From: Granulicella sp.
GTDB taxonomy: Bacteria; Acidobacteriota; Terriglobia; Terriglobales; Acidobacteriaceae
Length of the DNA: 45,998 nt
Assembly (NCBI GenBank): GCA_003132145.1
Contig: PKWU01000070.1
Coordinates: 1-45,998, forward strand
Direction of reading: 5' to 3'
Shown: positions 8,136 through 16,737 of the stretch, piece after piece
Layout: each line of letters begins with the position of its first letter
Position numbering within the stretch: position 1 is the first letter of the stretch
Made by a program: the position numbers and the translations under genes
The notes under the pieces: generated by a model
What the model was told of the DNA's origin: nothing
What the model saw: the letters and a program-made list of their open reading frames with translations, nothing else
The model's database searches: none

Positions 8136-9242
8136 TCAATCGATATGAGTGGTTTCCGTTAGAAGGCAACGAAGTGCGGGTACTAAAATGTTCAGCCTTC
8201 TCACAAACTCTATAGGGTCATGAGAATTCATGTAATCGCCGTGGATGCCGCAAAGCAGTTGGATCGCGGCACCATCACTGGAAACCGGAATCTTTTTAGG
8301 GATTGGTTGACAGCCATTCAAAGTGTTGTCGTCTGATGAAGTCTTTGCATCCGGAAACTTCTCCCTAACACCCTCAATTATCTCGTCTAGCTTGGCTCGT
8401 GTGCCACCAGCGTTGAGACGGTTCGCATGAGCCGCCACATTGGCGGTTGAGTATTGATAAAAATCATTGCCATTCGGGAATTTGCCGGCAATCGCCTCGT
8501 GTATCACAGGCATCATGTCACACACTTGTTCAGAGCTTAGCGAAGTCATATCGCTATGGGGATTAGCGAGTGCTCTTGCCGCTTGGATCTTTTGGAGGGC
8601 AAATCGCAGATTGTTATATCGCTGTTCGGAATACGAAGAGCGGCGGGCTCTCTGAGTCTCCCCGATTGCGTCTAAACATGCGCTAATGAGTTCTAGGATT
8701 GGAGCTATATTTTCGCTGAGCGGAGGAAACTTGAATTCTCGTTTTAGAGATTCGTCCTCCAGATGCAATGCGTTTTGTAGTGCCTTGATGCGCAGTGCGA
8801 CCCTCTCAAACTCTTTAGTAGAGTCGATTCTTTTGTCGATATATCTTTTTGCTCGTGCTTGGTCTTCAGGTCTTGTGATGCAAATTGCCACATAATCGAA
8901 TACGGCTTTTACTTTACATTTGGGTAAAGAACGCTGTTTCCATTGCTTGCGGACCAGCATTCTATTTCTTCTGTGGCAAGCGTGGTTAAGATTAAGCAGG
9001 TCGACAAAGCGGACGACAAACTGGGAATACATTGACTCGTTGTCTTGAGAAGCATCAACATAATCTGTGAATTCTCCCAACGGATTGTCTTTCAAAAACT
9101 GCTTGTGATTATCTTCGTCACAAGCAACATGAAGATATTCGATCAACTCTTGTTTTTCGCTCTCGTTAAATCGCCTCGATGTGTCCCGGTTATCCAAGTT
9201 GATTACCTTCCCTAATTGCTCAGTCTGTCGGACCGTCAACAT
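8136..9242 (-). CDS. Unrecognised protein in mobile element (cargo)
   Basis: 368 aa, mostly predicted helical, no signal peptide or membrane segment. I recognise no family. Base composition is clearly lower in GC than the core genes around 11-45 kb, consistent with transfer. Residues about 90-170 are basic (RRNRMLVRKQWKQRSLPK), residues 230-300 are Asp/Asn rich, and a short C-terminal block from about 320 looks separate. A 6-bp hairpin (TGGCAG/CTGCCA, 9253-9269) lies just upstream of ATG 9242. Its place between excisionase and integrase is where elements carry accessory genes, defence genes among them, but nothing in the sequence shows a defence function. Confidence 0.6.
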   Translation of the reverse strand: MLTVRQTEQLGKVINLDNRDTSRRFNESEKQELIEYLHVACDEDNHKQFLKDNPLGEFTDYVDASQDNESMYSQFVVRFVDLLNLNHACHRRNRMLVRKQWKQRSLPKCKVKAVFDYVAICITRPEDQARAKRYIDKRIDSTKEFERVALRIKALQNALHLEDESLKREFKFPPLSENIAPILELISACLDAIGETQRARRSSYSEQRYNNLRFALQKIQAARALANPHSDMTSLSSEQVCDMMPVIHEAIAGKFPNGNDFYQYSTANVAAHANRLNAGGTRAKLDEIIEGVREKFPDAKTSSDDNTLNGCQPIPKKIPVSSDGAAIQLLCGIHGDYMNSHDPIEFVRRLNILVPALRCLLTETTHID

Positions 9243-9447
9243 CTCACTGTCTTGGCAGTATTCCTGCCATCATTTTCACGCGATGTCAGTAGTCAACGGT
9301 TCGCAGCAGAATCCAAAGTCACGACCAGATGGTGACAGTAAATGCTCGATCTTGAAGGCTGGCATCCATAGGTTATTTTAGTCCGCATGGGCTTCCGTCT
9401 CCACATTACAGACGCTGATCGGGAATACCCTACCGACCCTGTGCAAG

Positions 9448-10641
9448 CTATACCGGCCTGAAGGCATCCTCCAGGGCCTCCCGCTTGGATTCTTGATCCA
9501 AGTGGGCATACCGGGCCGTCATCTTGATATCCCGGTGACCAGCCAACTCTTGCACAACCTTGAGAGATTTCCCGGCCTGGACCAGCCGAGAGCAAAACGA
9601 GTGCCGGTTGTCATGCCAGCGGTAATGCTTGACCTTGGCTTCTTTCAGCACAGCAGTCCACCATTTCTTTGGATCAGCGAGCGCGAAACAAACCTCTTTG
9701 GGTGATTTATTCGGCTGTTCCTCTGCCCGGTCCTTCCGCTCCAGTCCCATCGACTTTAGCGTATTGAAGGAATCCACAACTTCGGGGAGCATGGGGATAT
9801 ACCGCTCCATTCCGTTTTTCGATTCCTTGACATGGATTTGCCTAAGCCTGAGGTCCACATCCGGCCACTCCAAACCGTATTGCTCCCCTGCCCTCATTCC
9901 GGTCTGAATCGAGACGACGAATTCACACAGGTGGTGGCGCTGGTGCTTGGCGCCGTCGAGATGGCCTTCCTCTCCCGCCGTGTCGATGCGTTTCTGTATG
10001 GCCGCGCGGACGGCCTTCTCTTCGTCCGGCTTCAGCCACCGGATCACGCCGTTCTTGAGCTTCCGCTGAGAAGTGCCCTTGACTGGGTTCTCCGTCACCT
10101 TCTCGTTCTTGATGCCGCGCTTGTACACCGAACTCAGTGTTACACGATAACGGTTTACACTCGCGTCCGATAGCAGCTTGCCCCTTCCCCGCTGAGCGTG
10201 GAGGTTCATCAGACCGTCGAGCCAGGCTTCGATGTCCTTCGGCTTGATGCTGGTGGCAGGGTGGTCGCCTAGATCAGCTTTGATTCTGTCCAGACGGCGC
10301 GGTGGATTGAGCTGGTCCTTGTACTGTGTCGGATGCTTCTTGATGTAGAGCTTCAGGTCGTAGCACAGCTCTCCAAGGGAGATAGCATTCACCTGAGCTT
10401 GTCGACGTGCTTCCTTTTCAGTCGTTGTAAGCAATGGTTCGGTTGCGCTTGTGGGGAGAACGCTTGCGCCTTCCTTCAGCCTGAGACCACGCGCAATGTC
10501 CAGCCATTCGATTGCCTTCCCACGGTCACCGAACGCCTTGCGGACACGTCTGCCGTTGACCTTGTACATGGCTTCCCACAACTCTCGGTCTCCCCGGTAA
10601 CGAAGTCCCCTCACTTTTTGCGGCTGCCTGCCCCTCGCCAT
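9448..10641 (-). CDS. Phage-type tyrosine integrase
   Basis: 397 aa from ATG 10641, chosen because GGAGGTGG lies four to five bases upstream; the longer frame to 10680 has no such site. N-terminal arm-type domain (RGLRYRGDRELWEAMYKVNG), a core-binding SAM-like region about residues 90-200, then the catalytic domain with Arg in QTGMRAGEQYGLEW, Lys in HVKESKNGMERYIP, HDNRHSF (H-x-x-R), and LAGHRDIKMTARYAHL (His and nucleophile Tyr). It integrates DNA by strand exchange at att sites. The gene ends its element: 170 bases upstream lies a tRNA-Arg 3' fragment, the likely attachment site. Confidence 0.92.
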   Translation of the reverse strand: MARGRQPQKVRGLRYRGDRELWEAMYKVNGRRVRKAFGDRGKAIEWLDIARGLRLKEGASVLPTSATEPLLTTTEKEARRQAQVNAISLGELCYDLKLYIKKHPTQYKDQLNPPRRLDRIKADLGDHPATSIKPKDIEAWLDGLMNLHAQRGRGKLLSDASVNRYRVTLSSVYKRGIKNEKVTENPVKGTSQRKLKNGVIRWLKPDEEKAVRAAIQKRIDTAGEEGHLDGAKHQRHHLCEFVVSIQTGMRAGEQYGLEWPDVDLRLRQIHVKESKNGMERYIPMLPEVVDSFNTLKSMGLERKDRAEEQPNKSPKEVCFALADPKKWWTAVLKEAKVKHYRWHDNRHSFCSRLVQAGKSLKVVQELAGHRDIKMTARYAHLDQESKREALEDAFRPV

Positions 10642-10706
10642 CAAACCACCTCCAAATGCAGTGTAAAGGATTGGTGGCACTCTGGTGGCACTTTGTTTTG
10701 GTTATT

Positions 10707-10808
10707 CGTGCAGTCACGTGCAGTGAACCACGTCTAAATATGTAAGTAATCTATATGTAAACACACGGTTTATTCGACATCATGCGACCACGTGCAGTCT
10801 TGTGCAGC
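10707..10808. promoter_or_regulatory. CGTGCAGT direct repeats, possible integrase arm sites
   Basis: CGTGCAGT occurs at 10707-10714, 10717-10724 and 10791-10798, with a variant TGTGCAGC at 10801-10808. They lie between the integrase start and the tRNA fragment, where tyrosine integrases usually bind arm-type sites. The role is inference. Confidence 0.4.
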
Positions 10809-10809
10809 A

Positions 10810-10868
10810 GCCTACGTATCGCACTCCTAACGCGAAGGTCGGCAGTTGGACTCTGCCCCGGGTCACCA
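10810..10868 (+). other. Attachment site: 3' fragment of a tRNA-Arg(CCU) gene
   Basis: Bases 10819-10868 fit the 3' part of a tRNA exactly in spacing: anticodon stem TCGCA/CGCGA with loop CTCCTAA (anticodon CCU), 5-base variable loop, T stem GGCAG/CTGCC with loop TTGGACT, acceptor strand CCGGGTC, discriminator A, then CCA. The matching 5' acceptor GACCCGG and a D arm are absent upstream, so it is not a whole gene. One mismatch in the anticodon stem and G instead of C at T-loop position 56 suggest decay. This is the displaced fragment expected at the far end of an element integrated into a tRNA gene on its left. Confidence 0.75.
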
Positions 10869-10881
10869 CATTTCAGATGCT

Positions 10882-13515
10882 TTACTGCCCCACCGCCGCG
10901 CGCTCGGTCGGCACGCGCGCGCCGCTCAGCCCGCCCTCGTAGCGCGCCACGCCCTTGTACAGGCTCTCCGCCACGCGCTCGCGATACTCCGGCTGCTGCA
11001 ACTGCTCCGCGTCCTTCGGATTGGTCACAAACGAGATCTCCGCCAGAATCGATGGCATATTCGCCCCGATCAGCACCACGAACGGCGCCTTCTTCACCCC
11101 GCGGTCCTTCAGCCCCGCATTGTTCTTCTGCAACCCGGCGTAGAGCGAGCCCTCCACGTCGCCGGCAAACTCGCGGCTCTCGGCGATCTTGTCCTTCAGC
11201 GCGATCTTCTTCACCAGGTCGCTCAGTTGATGGATCGACTGGTCGCTCACCGCGTTCTCTCGCGCCGCCACGTCCAGCGCCGTCGGGTCGCTGGTGAAGT
11301 TCAGGTAGTAGGTCTCCACTCCGCGCGCGCTCGCCTCCGGCGACGAGTTGGCATGGATCGACAGGAACAGGTCCGCCTGCGCCTTGTTGGCGATCGCCGT
11401 CCGCGTCTCCAGCGGGATGAATGTATCGTCCGACCGCGTGTAGATGATCTCCGCGCCCAGCCGGTCGTGCAGCAGCTTGCCCAGGCGCAGCGCCACATCC
11501 AGCACCACGTCCTTCTCCTCGATCCCGTCCACGCCCAGCGTTCCGGAGTCGTGCCCGCCGTGCCCAGGGTCGATCACAATCCGCCCGATCTTCAGTCCCA
11601 GCGCGCGCACCAGCGATGTCTCGCCATCAGCCGTCGGCACTGCCGCCCGCGCCGGAGTTGCATCCGCCACAACGGTCGTAGAGCCGCCCGCCGCCTTCGC
11701 CTTGCTCCTGCGCGTCTTCTTGCCGGAACTCGCCGAAGTGTCCGGACCCGCATCCGCCGGTGTCACAACAGCAGCATTCGTTTCCTCCGCATCGCCTCTC
11801 GAACCTTGAACCTCGAACCTCGAACCTGCTCCTGTCTCCACCACCGCCGAGATCGGCTTCGAGGTCGGCTTGCTCGTCGCCTCCACTCTGCCCGGCAACT
11901 GGCTCAGGTCTGCAACCTCACTGGCCGCGTTCGCGCTCTTCGTCGCCACGCTGTTCGGCACGGGCCGCGCAGCCGTCGGCTTCACCGTAACCGCCGCGCG
12001 CGGAGCAGGCACATCACCCACCGCCAACCCAGCCGTGTCGTCTTTGTTCCCTGTCGCCTGATCCCTGTTCCCTGATCCCTGTTCGCTGTTCCCTGCCTCT
12101 TTGCCTCCATGGATGTCGATGATCAGCCGGTACGGGTTTGGCAGCAGAAACGCCGAGTACTCCGTCACATCGTTCACATCCAGCACCACCCGCGTCACAT
12201 CGTCCGAGTACTGCGCCGCCCGCACCTTCTTCAGAAACCCATCGTCGGTCACCGCGAAGCTCTTGCCCACCAGTTCCGGCGCCAACCGCGTCCCATGCAG
12301 GTCGAAATAAATCCGGTCCGGGTTTGGCACGCGCGCCGCCTCGTAGGTCACGTTGTCGCCCAGATCGATCGCCACCCGTGTATACGTCGCCGTCGACCAG
12401 TGGCGAATCCCGGTCACCAGCGCCGGCTTCCCACTGCGCGCCTCGCCACCCGACACCGCACCGGCCACTAAATCGGCGCCACTCATTGCAGTCATATCGC
12501 TAACCGGGGTTCCCGCCATCTTTGCCGGTGGGGTTGGATGAGTGGGCTGGGCCGTGCCCAGGCGCTGCTGCGCTGCACCATTCGCCCCCACTCCCGAAGT
12601 CTGCGCCATGGCTGGCAGCGACGAGACTCCGCTCTTTGTTGAACGCGCGCCGTTGGTCGCCCCATTTGTTGCAGCATCACCATGAGCCGTGGTTGCAGCC
12701 AGCTTTGCCGGTTGGGTTGGATGAGTGGGCTGGTCCGCCACGGAAATGGGTGCCCCACTGCCTGCGCTGAGCTTGTCGGAGGGTCTCGCCACTGAGACGT
12801 GGATTCCAGCCGCAACCGATAGTCCCGTCTTTCCTGATCCCTGTTCCCTGATCCCTGTTCCCTGCACCAGCGAAGCCAGTCCCGCGCGTGCCTCTTCCGC
12901 CTGCTCGCTCCTGCCGTGCTCCTTCAGCAGCAGCTTGTACCTCTCGCGCGCCGCCGCCGCGTCCTTCAAGTCGTTCTGCGCAATCTGCCCCTCGGCCAGC
13001 AGCGCCTGCACCCCCAGCGAGCTTGCCGGATACTGTGTGCGCAAAAATTCATACTGCCCCACCGCCGCGCGAAGGCTCTTCTCATCGTGCAGAGTCCGTC
13101 CCTGCTCAACCAGCAGCTCGGCCACCGCATTCACCGCCGCCGAGGCATGAACGTCCGCCGGGTTGGCATGATAGATCGCCCGATACGCGTCCATCGCCTG
13201 TGTGTAATCCGCTCGCGTGCGCGTCGCTTCAGGAATCGCCTCCAGCGTCTCCCGTCCGCGCTCCGCCTGCTCCCACGGCGTCAGCGCCACCGCCTTCTTC
13301 GCCGCCCGCCGTCCGCCAACAGATCTGTCATCCTGAGCGGACCCTGAGCGACCCTGAGCTAGCCGAAGGGGAGTCGAAGGGAAAGTCGAAGGACCTGCGG
13401 TCTTCTCCCCCACCGCGCGCACCCGCGCCGCGCCGCAGCACAGCGTCGCAACACAGCTCAGCGCGATCACGCACGCCGCACACCGCACCCACCGCATCTG
13501 TTTCCCGAGAGACAT
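10882..13515 (-). CDS. N-acetylmuramoyl-L-alanine amidase (AMIN + Amidase_3)
   Basis: 877 aa, secreted. Signal peptide at residues 1-34. Residues about 75-215 look like TPR/tetratricopeptide helices; about 365-468 is an AMIN domain (YTRVAIDLGDN, RLIIDIHGG) that targets the enzyme to septum or envelope; about 645-870 is the zinc amidase with IVIDPGHGGHDSG, the Glu of GIEEKDVVLD, His of LSIHANSS and Glu of ILAEISFV. It cleaves the amide bond between MurNAc and the stem peptide and is likely used in daughter-cell separation. The linkers are unusually long and full of short DNA repeats read in frame (about residues 40-62, 216-228, 261-272, 322-333, 473-489, 562-570), which explains a length about twice that of a typical AmiC. 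Confidence 0.92.
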   Translation of the reverse strand: MSLGKQMRWVRCAACVIALSCVATLCCGAARVRAVGEKTAGPSTFPSTPLRLAQGRSGSAQDDRSVGGRRAAKKAVALTPWEQAERGRETLEAIPEATRTRADYTQAMDAYRAIYHANPADVHASAAVNAVAELLVEQGRTLHDEKSLRAAVGQYEFLRTQYPASSLGVQALLAEGQIAQNDLKDAAAARERYKLLLKEHGRSEQAEEARAGLASLVQGTGIREQGSGKTGLSVAAGIHVSVARPSDKLSAGSGAPISVADQPTHPTQPAKLAATTAHGDAATNGATNGARSTKSGVSSLPAMAQTSGVGANGAAQQRLGTAQPTHPTPPAKMAGTPVSDMTAMSGADLVAGAVSGGEARSGKPALVTGIRHWSTATYTRVAIDLGDNVTYEAARVPNPDRIYFDLHGTRLAPELVGKSFAVTDDGFLKKVRAAQYSDDVTRVVLDVNDVTEYSAFLLPNPYRLIIDIHGGKEAGNSEQGSGNRDQATGNKDDTAGLAVGDVPAPRAAVTVKPTAARPVPNSVATKSANAASEVADLSQLPGRVEATSKPTSKPISAVVETGAGSRFEVQGSRGDAEETNAAVVTPADAGPDTSASSGKKTRRSKAKAAGGSTTVVADATPARAAVPTADGETSLVRALGLKIGRIVIDPGHGGHDSGTLGVDGIEEKDVVLDVALRLGKLLHDRLGAEIIYTRSDDTFIPLETRTAIANKAQADLFLSIHANSSPEASARGVETYYLNFTSDPTALDVAARENAVSDQSIHQLSDLVKKIALKDKIAESREFAGDVEGSLYAGLQKNNAGLKDRGVKKAPFVVLIGANMPSILAEISFVTNPKDAEQLQQPEYRERVAESLYKGVARYEGGLSGARVPTERAAVGQ
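11800..11827. repeat. GAACCTCGAACCT repeat, family D, inside amidase
   Basis: Three imperfect copies of (G)AACCT(T/C)G encode the linker GSRFEVQGSRGD. A related RFEVRG ending occurs at the C-terminus of the UbiA-type protein at 18370-18390. Confidence 0.55.
12046..12096. repeat. GTTCCCTGATCCCTG repeat, family C, inside amidase
   Basis: Seven-to-eight-base units TTCCCTG/ATCCCTG in tandem, read in frame as GNSEQGSGNRDQATGN. Same units at 12831, 17813 and 21539. Confidence 0.8.
12515..12733. repeat. Two copies of a 36-nt in-frame repeat in amidase linker
   Basis: 12515-12550 and 12698-12733 share TTTGCCGGT and GTTGGATGAGTGGGCTGG with three or so differences, giving PTHPTPPAKM and PTHPTQPAKL in the same frame. 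Confidence 0.75.
12831..12865. repeat. Family C repeat, second copy inside amidase
   Basis: Tandem TTCCTGATCCCTGTTCCCTG units encoding GTGIREQGSGKTG in frame. Confidence 0.8.
13327..13394. repeat. Family F repeat inside amidase N-terminal linker
   Basis: Contains ACCCTGAGCG twice in tandem and GAAGGGGAGTCGAAGGGAAA; read in frame as STPLRLAQGRSGSAQDDR. It resembles the middle of the repeat at 33921-33963 (CTTCGACTTCGCTCAGGG). Confidence 0.6.
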
Positions 13516-13611
13516 CGCTCTCTCAGTTTAAGTCGCGCCGCACCACCGCCCCACGCAAAAACCGCCCGGTACTCCCCGCGATACCCCCAGCCTTGTTCCA
13601 GTCTCTTGTTT

Positions 13612-13690
13612 GTCATTCCGCAGCGCAGCCGGGGTCCCCGGCGAGCGGTCTTTGCTCGCTGGGGTGGAGCAGCGGAGGAATCTGCTTCAC
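13612..13690. repeat. Family A palindromic repeat interrupted by another hairpin repeat
   Basis: The two halves GTCATTCCGCAGCGCAGC and GCAGCGGAGGAATCTGC of the family A repeat flank about 39 extra bases with their own inverted repeats (CCGGGGTCCCCGG and GCGAGCGG...GCTCGCTGG). GCAGC occurs on both sides, as a target duplication might give. Confidence 0.7.
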
Positions 13691-13708
13691 CAATATGCCA
13701 GCTTGCCT

Positions 13709-13760
13709 GGTGCCCCATTCATGCGGCTTCATCGCATGAGTGGGAATTGGGTTGACCACC
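13709..13760. repeat. Family B palindromic repeat
   Basis: GGTGCCCCA, then hairpin CATGCG/CGCATG (13720-13725 with 13733-13738), extended by CCCA/TGGG. It fills the gap between alaS and the amidase gene together with the preceding repeat. Confidence 0.7.
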
Positions 13761-16700
13761 CTACCCGAGCAATCCCCCCACAACCTCTGCCGCCTTGGCC
13801 AGTGCGCCGTCGAGCGCACCCGCATCGCTGCCGCCAGCCTCCGCCAGGTCCGGCCGTCCGCCGCCCTTGCCACCGACCAGCCCCGCTAGCGCGCCAACAA
13901 CCTTCCCCGCATGGACCTTTCCGGTCAGGTCTTTCGTCACGCCCACAATCAGCGCAACCTTGCCATCCGAGGCCGCGCCCAGCACCACAACGCCCGATCC
14001 CAGCTTGCCGCGCATCTGGTCGACCAGATCGCGCATCGGCCCGCGCTCCAGCCCGTCGACGCGCTGCACCAGCAGCTTGACGCCCTTAACCTCGCCCGCC
14101 GCAGCCTCGCCCGCCGCAGCCGAGGCAGACTTCATCCGAGCCGAATCCAGCTCGCGCCGCAGCTTCTTCATCTCCTCTTCGGTCGCCGCAATCCGTGCGC
14201 GCAACGCATCCGCCAGCGCACTTTCGCTCTGCCCCGATGTCTCTGCGCCTCCCACCATCTGTCCCACCACGCGAGCCACCTCGTAGTCCCGCCGGAACTC
14301 ACCCAGCGCGCCCCATCCGCTCACCGCCTCCACGCGCCGCACGCCACTCGAGACCGACCCTTCGCCCACCAGCTTGACTAGCCCGATCTCGCCCGTCGCC
14401 CGGGTGTGCGTCCCGCCGCAAAGCTCGGTCGAGAAATCGCCGATTTTAACCACGCGCACCTTGTCGCCGTACTTCTCGCCGAACAGAGCCATCGCGCCCA
14501 GCTCCTGCACCGCAACGTCGATGGGCACATCCACCATCGTCTCCACAGGCGTGTTGGCCAGCACCTGCCGATTCACAATCTCTTCTACTTGAGCGAGTTC
14601 TTCCTCGGCGACGCCCGCGAAGTGGGAGAAGTCGAACCGCAGCCGCGCGCGGTCCACCGACGACCCCGCCTGCTTCACATGCCGCCCCAGCACCTCCCTC
14701 AGCGCCGCGTGCAGCAGATGCGTCCCCGTATGGTTCCGCGTCACCGCCGCCCGCACCTCGCCATCGACCAGCGTGTCCACCGTGTCGCCTACGGCGATCC
14801 GCTCCCGCACCACTACGCGATGCGCCCACACGCCCTGCACCGGCTTCGACGCGCCGCTCACATCGGCGACCACCGTCGAGTGGCCCGCGCCCATCAACCA
14901 GCCCACGTCGCCCACCTGCCCGCCGGAGTCGGCATAGAAGCTCGTCGCATCGAGGACTACCTCGCCCGCCTCGCCCGCGCGCAGCTCGGCCACGCCCACG
15001 CCGTCCTTCACCAGCGCCAACACCCGCGCCCCATCCACGCGCAGCGCCGTGTACCCCGCAAACTCCGTCTTCGCCAGCTCGCGATACACCGGCGAAGCCG
15101 TCTTCTGCGACCCACCCTTCCAACTCGCCCGCGCCCGTGCCTGCTCCTCCTCCTTCGCCTTCTCGAATCCCTCCATGTCGAAGTCGTAGCCACGATCTCG
15201 AGACGCTTCCTGCATAAAGTCCAATGGCAGCCCATACGTTTCATATAAATGAAAAGCATCTTTGCCTTGAAGAACAAGTCTCTTTTCGAACTCCTCCCTA
15301 AGTTTCTTCAGCAGCGGCGGACCAACCAGATCACCATAGAATTTCAGGAGAACGTCTTCGACAGCATTCCACTCAATCATTCCGCTATCAGTATTTAGCG
15401 CATTCAGAACATCCCAGAGACCTGGCTTAGTCTGCTTTTCGATCTCATCGATAACGCGTTTTAGCTCCTTAACACTCAGATCCTTATGCCCTTGCAGATA
15501 CTGCTCGAGCTCTCTGACTGCAATCGCCAACACCCGCGCAAATTGTTGTTCCTCCGCGAGCACTACTTTACTCACCCGCTCTGCACTTCCCTTCAGCTCG
15601 GGATAAGCCACCTGCATCTCATCGCGCACGGCGAAGACCATCTCGTGCATGAACGGCTTTTCCTGCCCCAGCAGCCGCCCATGGCGAATCCCGCGCCGCA
15701 GAATCTTGCGCAGCACGTATCCGCGTCCCTCGTTCGCCGGAACTACCCCGTCACCGATCAGGAACGTAGCCGCCCGCGCATGATCCGCAATAATCCGCAG
15801 GCTCGCTGCGCCCTTGTCTTCGCCCTTCGCTGATCCGCTGAATCCAGTCAACTCCGCCGCGCGCTTGATCAGCGGCACAAACAAATCCGTCTCGAAGTTC
15901 GAGAGCACACCCTGCATCACCGCCGCCACGCGCTCCAGCCCCATCCCCGTATCGATCGAGGGCTTGGGCAGCGGAGTCAACACGCCATCCGATCCGCGGT
16001 CGAACTGCATGAACACCAGGTTCCAGATCTCCACGTACCGCTCTTCGTCCTGCGGGAATAGCAGGTCCTTGCCTGACAGGGAAGCCTCAACCCCCATATC
16101 GAAGTAGATCTCCGAGCACGGCCCGCACGGACCCGTATCGCCCATCTGCCAGAAGTTTTCCTTCACGCCCATCTCGAAGATGCGCTCCGCCGGAACCCCC
16201 GCCTCCACCCAGAACTTATAAGCCTCGTCGTCGCGCGGCACCGCAGCGTCGCCCTCGAAGATCGTTACATACAGCTTCGCCGGATCGAGCCCAAACCACT
16301 CCTTCGAGGTCAGCAGCTCCCACGCATACGCAATCGCATCGCGCTTGAAGTAGTCGCCAAAAGAAAAATTCCCCAGCATCTCGAAAAACGTATGGTGCCG
16401 CCGCGTGAATCCGACGTTCTCCAGGTCGTTGTGCTTCCCGCCCGCCCGCACGCACTTCTGGCTGGTCGTCGCCCGCGAGTACTCCCGCCGCTCCGCGCCC
16501 AGGAAGACGTCCTTGAACTGGTTCATCCCGGCGTTGGTAAACAGCAGCGTCGGGTCGTTGGCCGGCACCAGCGACGACGAGTGGACGCGCCTGTGTCCCT
16601 GCCCCGTGGCAGCCGAGACCTTGCCCTCAAAAAACCGCAGAAAATCTTCGCGAATCTGGCTTCCAGACCTCCCGCTGTTGCTTTTCGTATGATCGCCCAT
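13761..16700 (-). CDS. alaS: Alanine--tRNA ligase
   Basis: 979 aa, cytoplasmic; charges tRNA-Ala. Class II catalytic core at the N-terminus ([38 protein letters not shown], and motif 3 [17 protein letters not shown]), editing domain with the zinc ligands [11 protein letters not shown] and [13 protein letters not shown], then a C-terminal DHHA1-type domain. It is about 100 aa longer than E. coli AlaS. Most of the excess is an extra block of about 75 residues (about 400-477, nt 15270-15500) between LEQYLQ and [12 protein letters not shown]. The block is Lys/Glu rich and its DNA is visibly lower in GC than the rest of the gene. Start at ATG 16700; no strong SD. It lies 37 nt after the upstream glycosyltransferase. 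Confidence 0.97.
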   Translation of the reverse strand: MGDHTKSNSGRSGSQIREDFLRFFEGKVSAATGQGHRRVHSSSLVPANDPTLLFTNAGMNQFKDVFLGAERREYSRATTSQKCVRAGGKHNDLENVGFTRRHHTFFEMLGNFSFGDYFKRDAIAYAWELLTSKEWFGLDPAKLYVTIFEGDAAVPRDDEAYKFWVEAGVPAERIFEMGVKENFWQMGDTGPCGPCSEIYFDMGVEASLSGKDLLFPQDEERYVEIWNLVFMQFDRGSDGVLTPLPKPSIDTGMGLERVAAVMQGVLSNFETDLFVPLIKRAAELTGFSGSAKGEDKGAASLRIIADHARAATFLIGDGVVPANEGRGYVLRKILRRGIRHGRLLGQEKPFMHEMVFAVRDEMQVAYPELKGSAERVSKVVLAEEQQFARVLAIAVRELEQYLQGHKDLSVKELKRVIDEIEKQTKPGLWDVLNALNTDSGMIEWNAVEDVLLKFYGDLVGPPLLKKLREEFEKRLVLQGKDAFHLYETYGLPLDFMQEASRDRGYDFDMEGFEKAKEEEQARARASWKGGSQKTASPVYRELAKTEFAGYTALRVDGARVLALVKDGVGVAELRAGEAGEVVLDATSFYADSGGQVGDVGWLMGAGHSTVVADVSGASKPVQGVWAHRVVVRERIAVGDTVDTLVDGEVRAAVTRNHTGTHLLHAALREVLGRHVKQAGSSVDRARLRFDFSHFAGVAEEELAQVEEIVNRQVLANTPVETMVDVPIDVAVQELGAMALFGEKYGDKVRVVKIGDFSTELCGGTHTRATGEIGLVKLVGEGSVSSGVRRVEAVSGWGALGEFRRDYEVARVVGQMVGGAETSGQSESALADALRARIAATEEEMKKLRRELDSARMKSASAAAGEAAAGEVKGVKLLVQRVDGLERGPMRDLVDQMRGKLGSGVVVLGAASDGKVALIVGVTKDLTGKVHAGKVVGALAGLVGGKGGGRPDLAEAGGSDAGALDGALAKAAEVVGGLLG

Positions 16701-16737
16701 AGGTCTTTAAGTCTATCAGCGGAAGGCGCGGCCCCTG

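Larger units (their letters stand above)
5254..10868. mobile_element. Integrative element at tRNA-Arg, right part
   Basis: The right edge is set by the tRNA fragment ending at 10868; core genes begin immediately after. Contents going left: integrase, cargo gene, two excisionase-like genes, large recombinase. The left edge is not seen; it may include the HNH and prim-pol remnants, or lie beyond the window. Two different tyrosine recombinases raise the possibility of two elements, one nested in or abutting the other. Confidence 0.5.

Noticed and set aside
10792..10868. A complete tRNA-Arg gene next to the integrase
   Set aside because: The 5' acceptor strand GACCCGG and any D arm are missing where they should be; only the 3' half fits.
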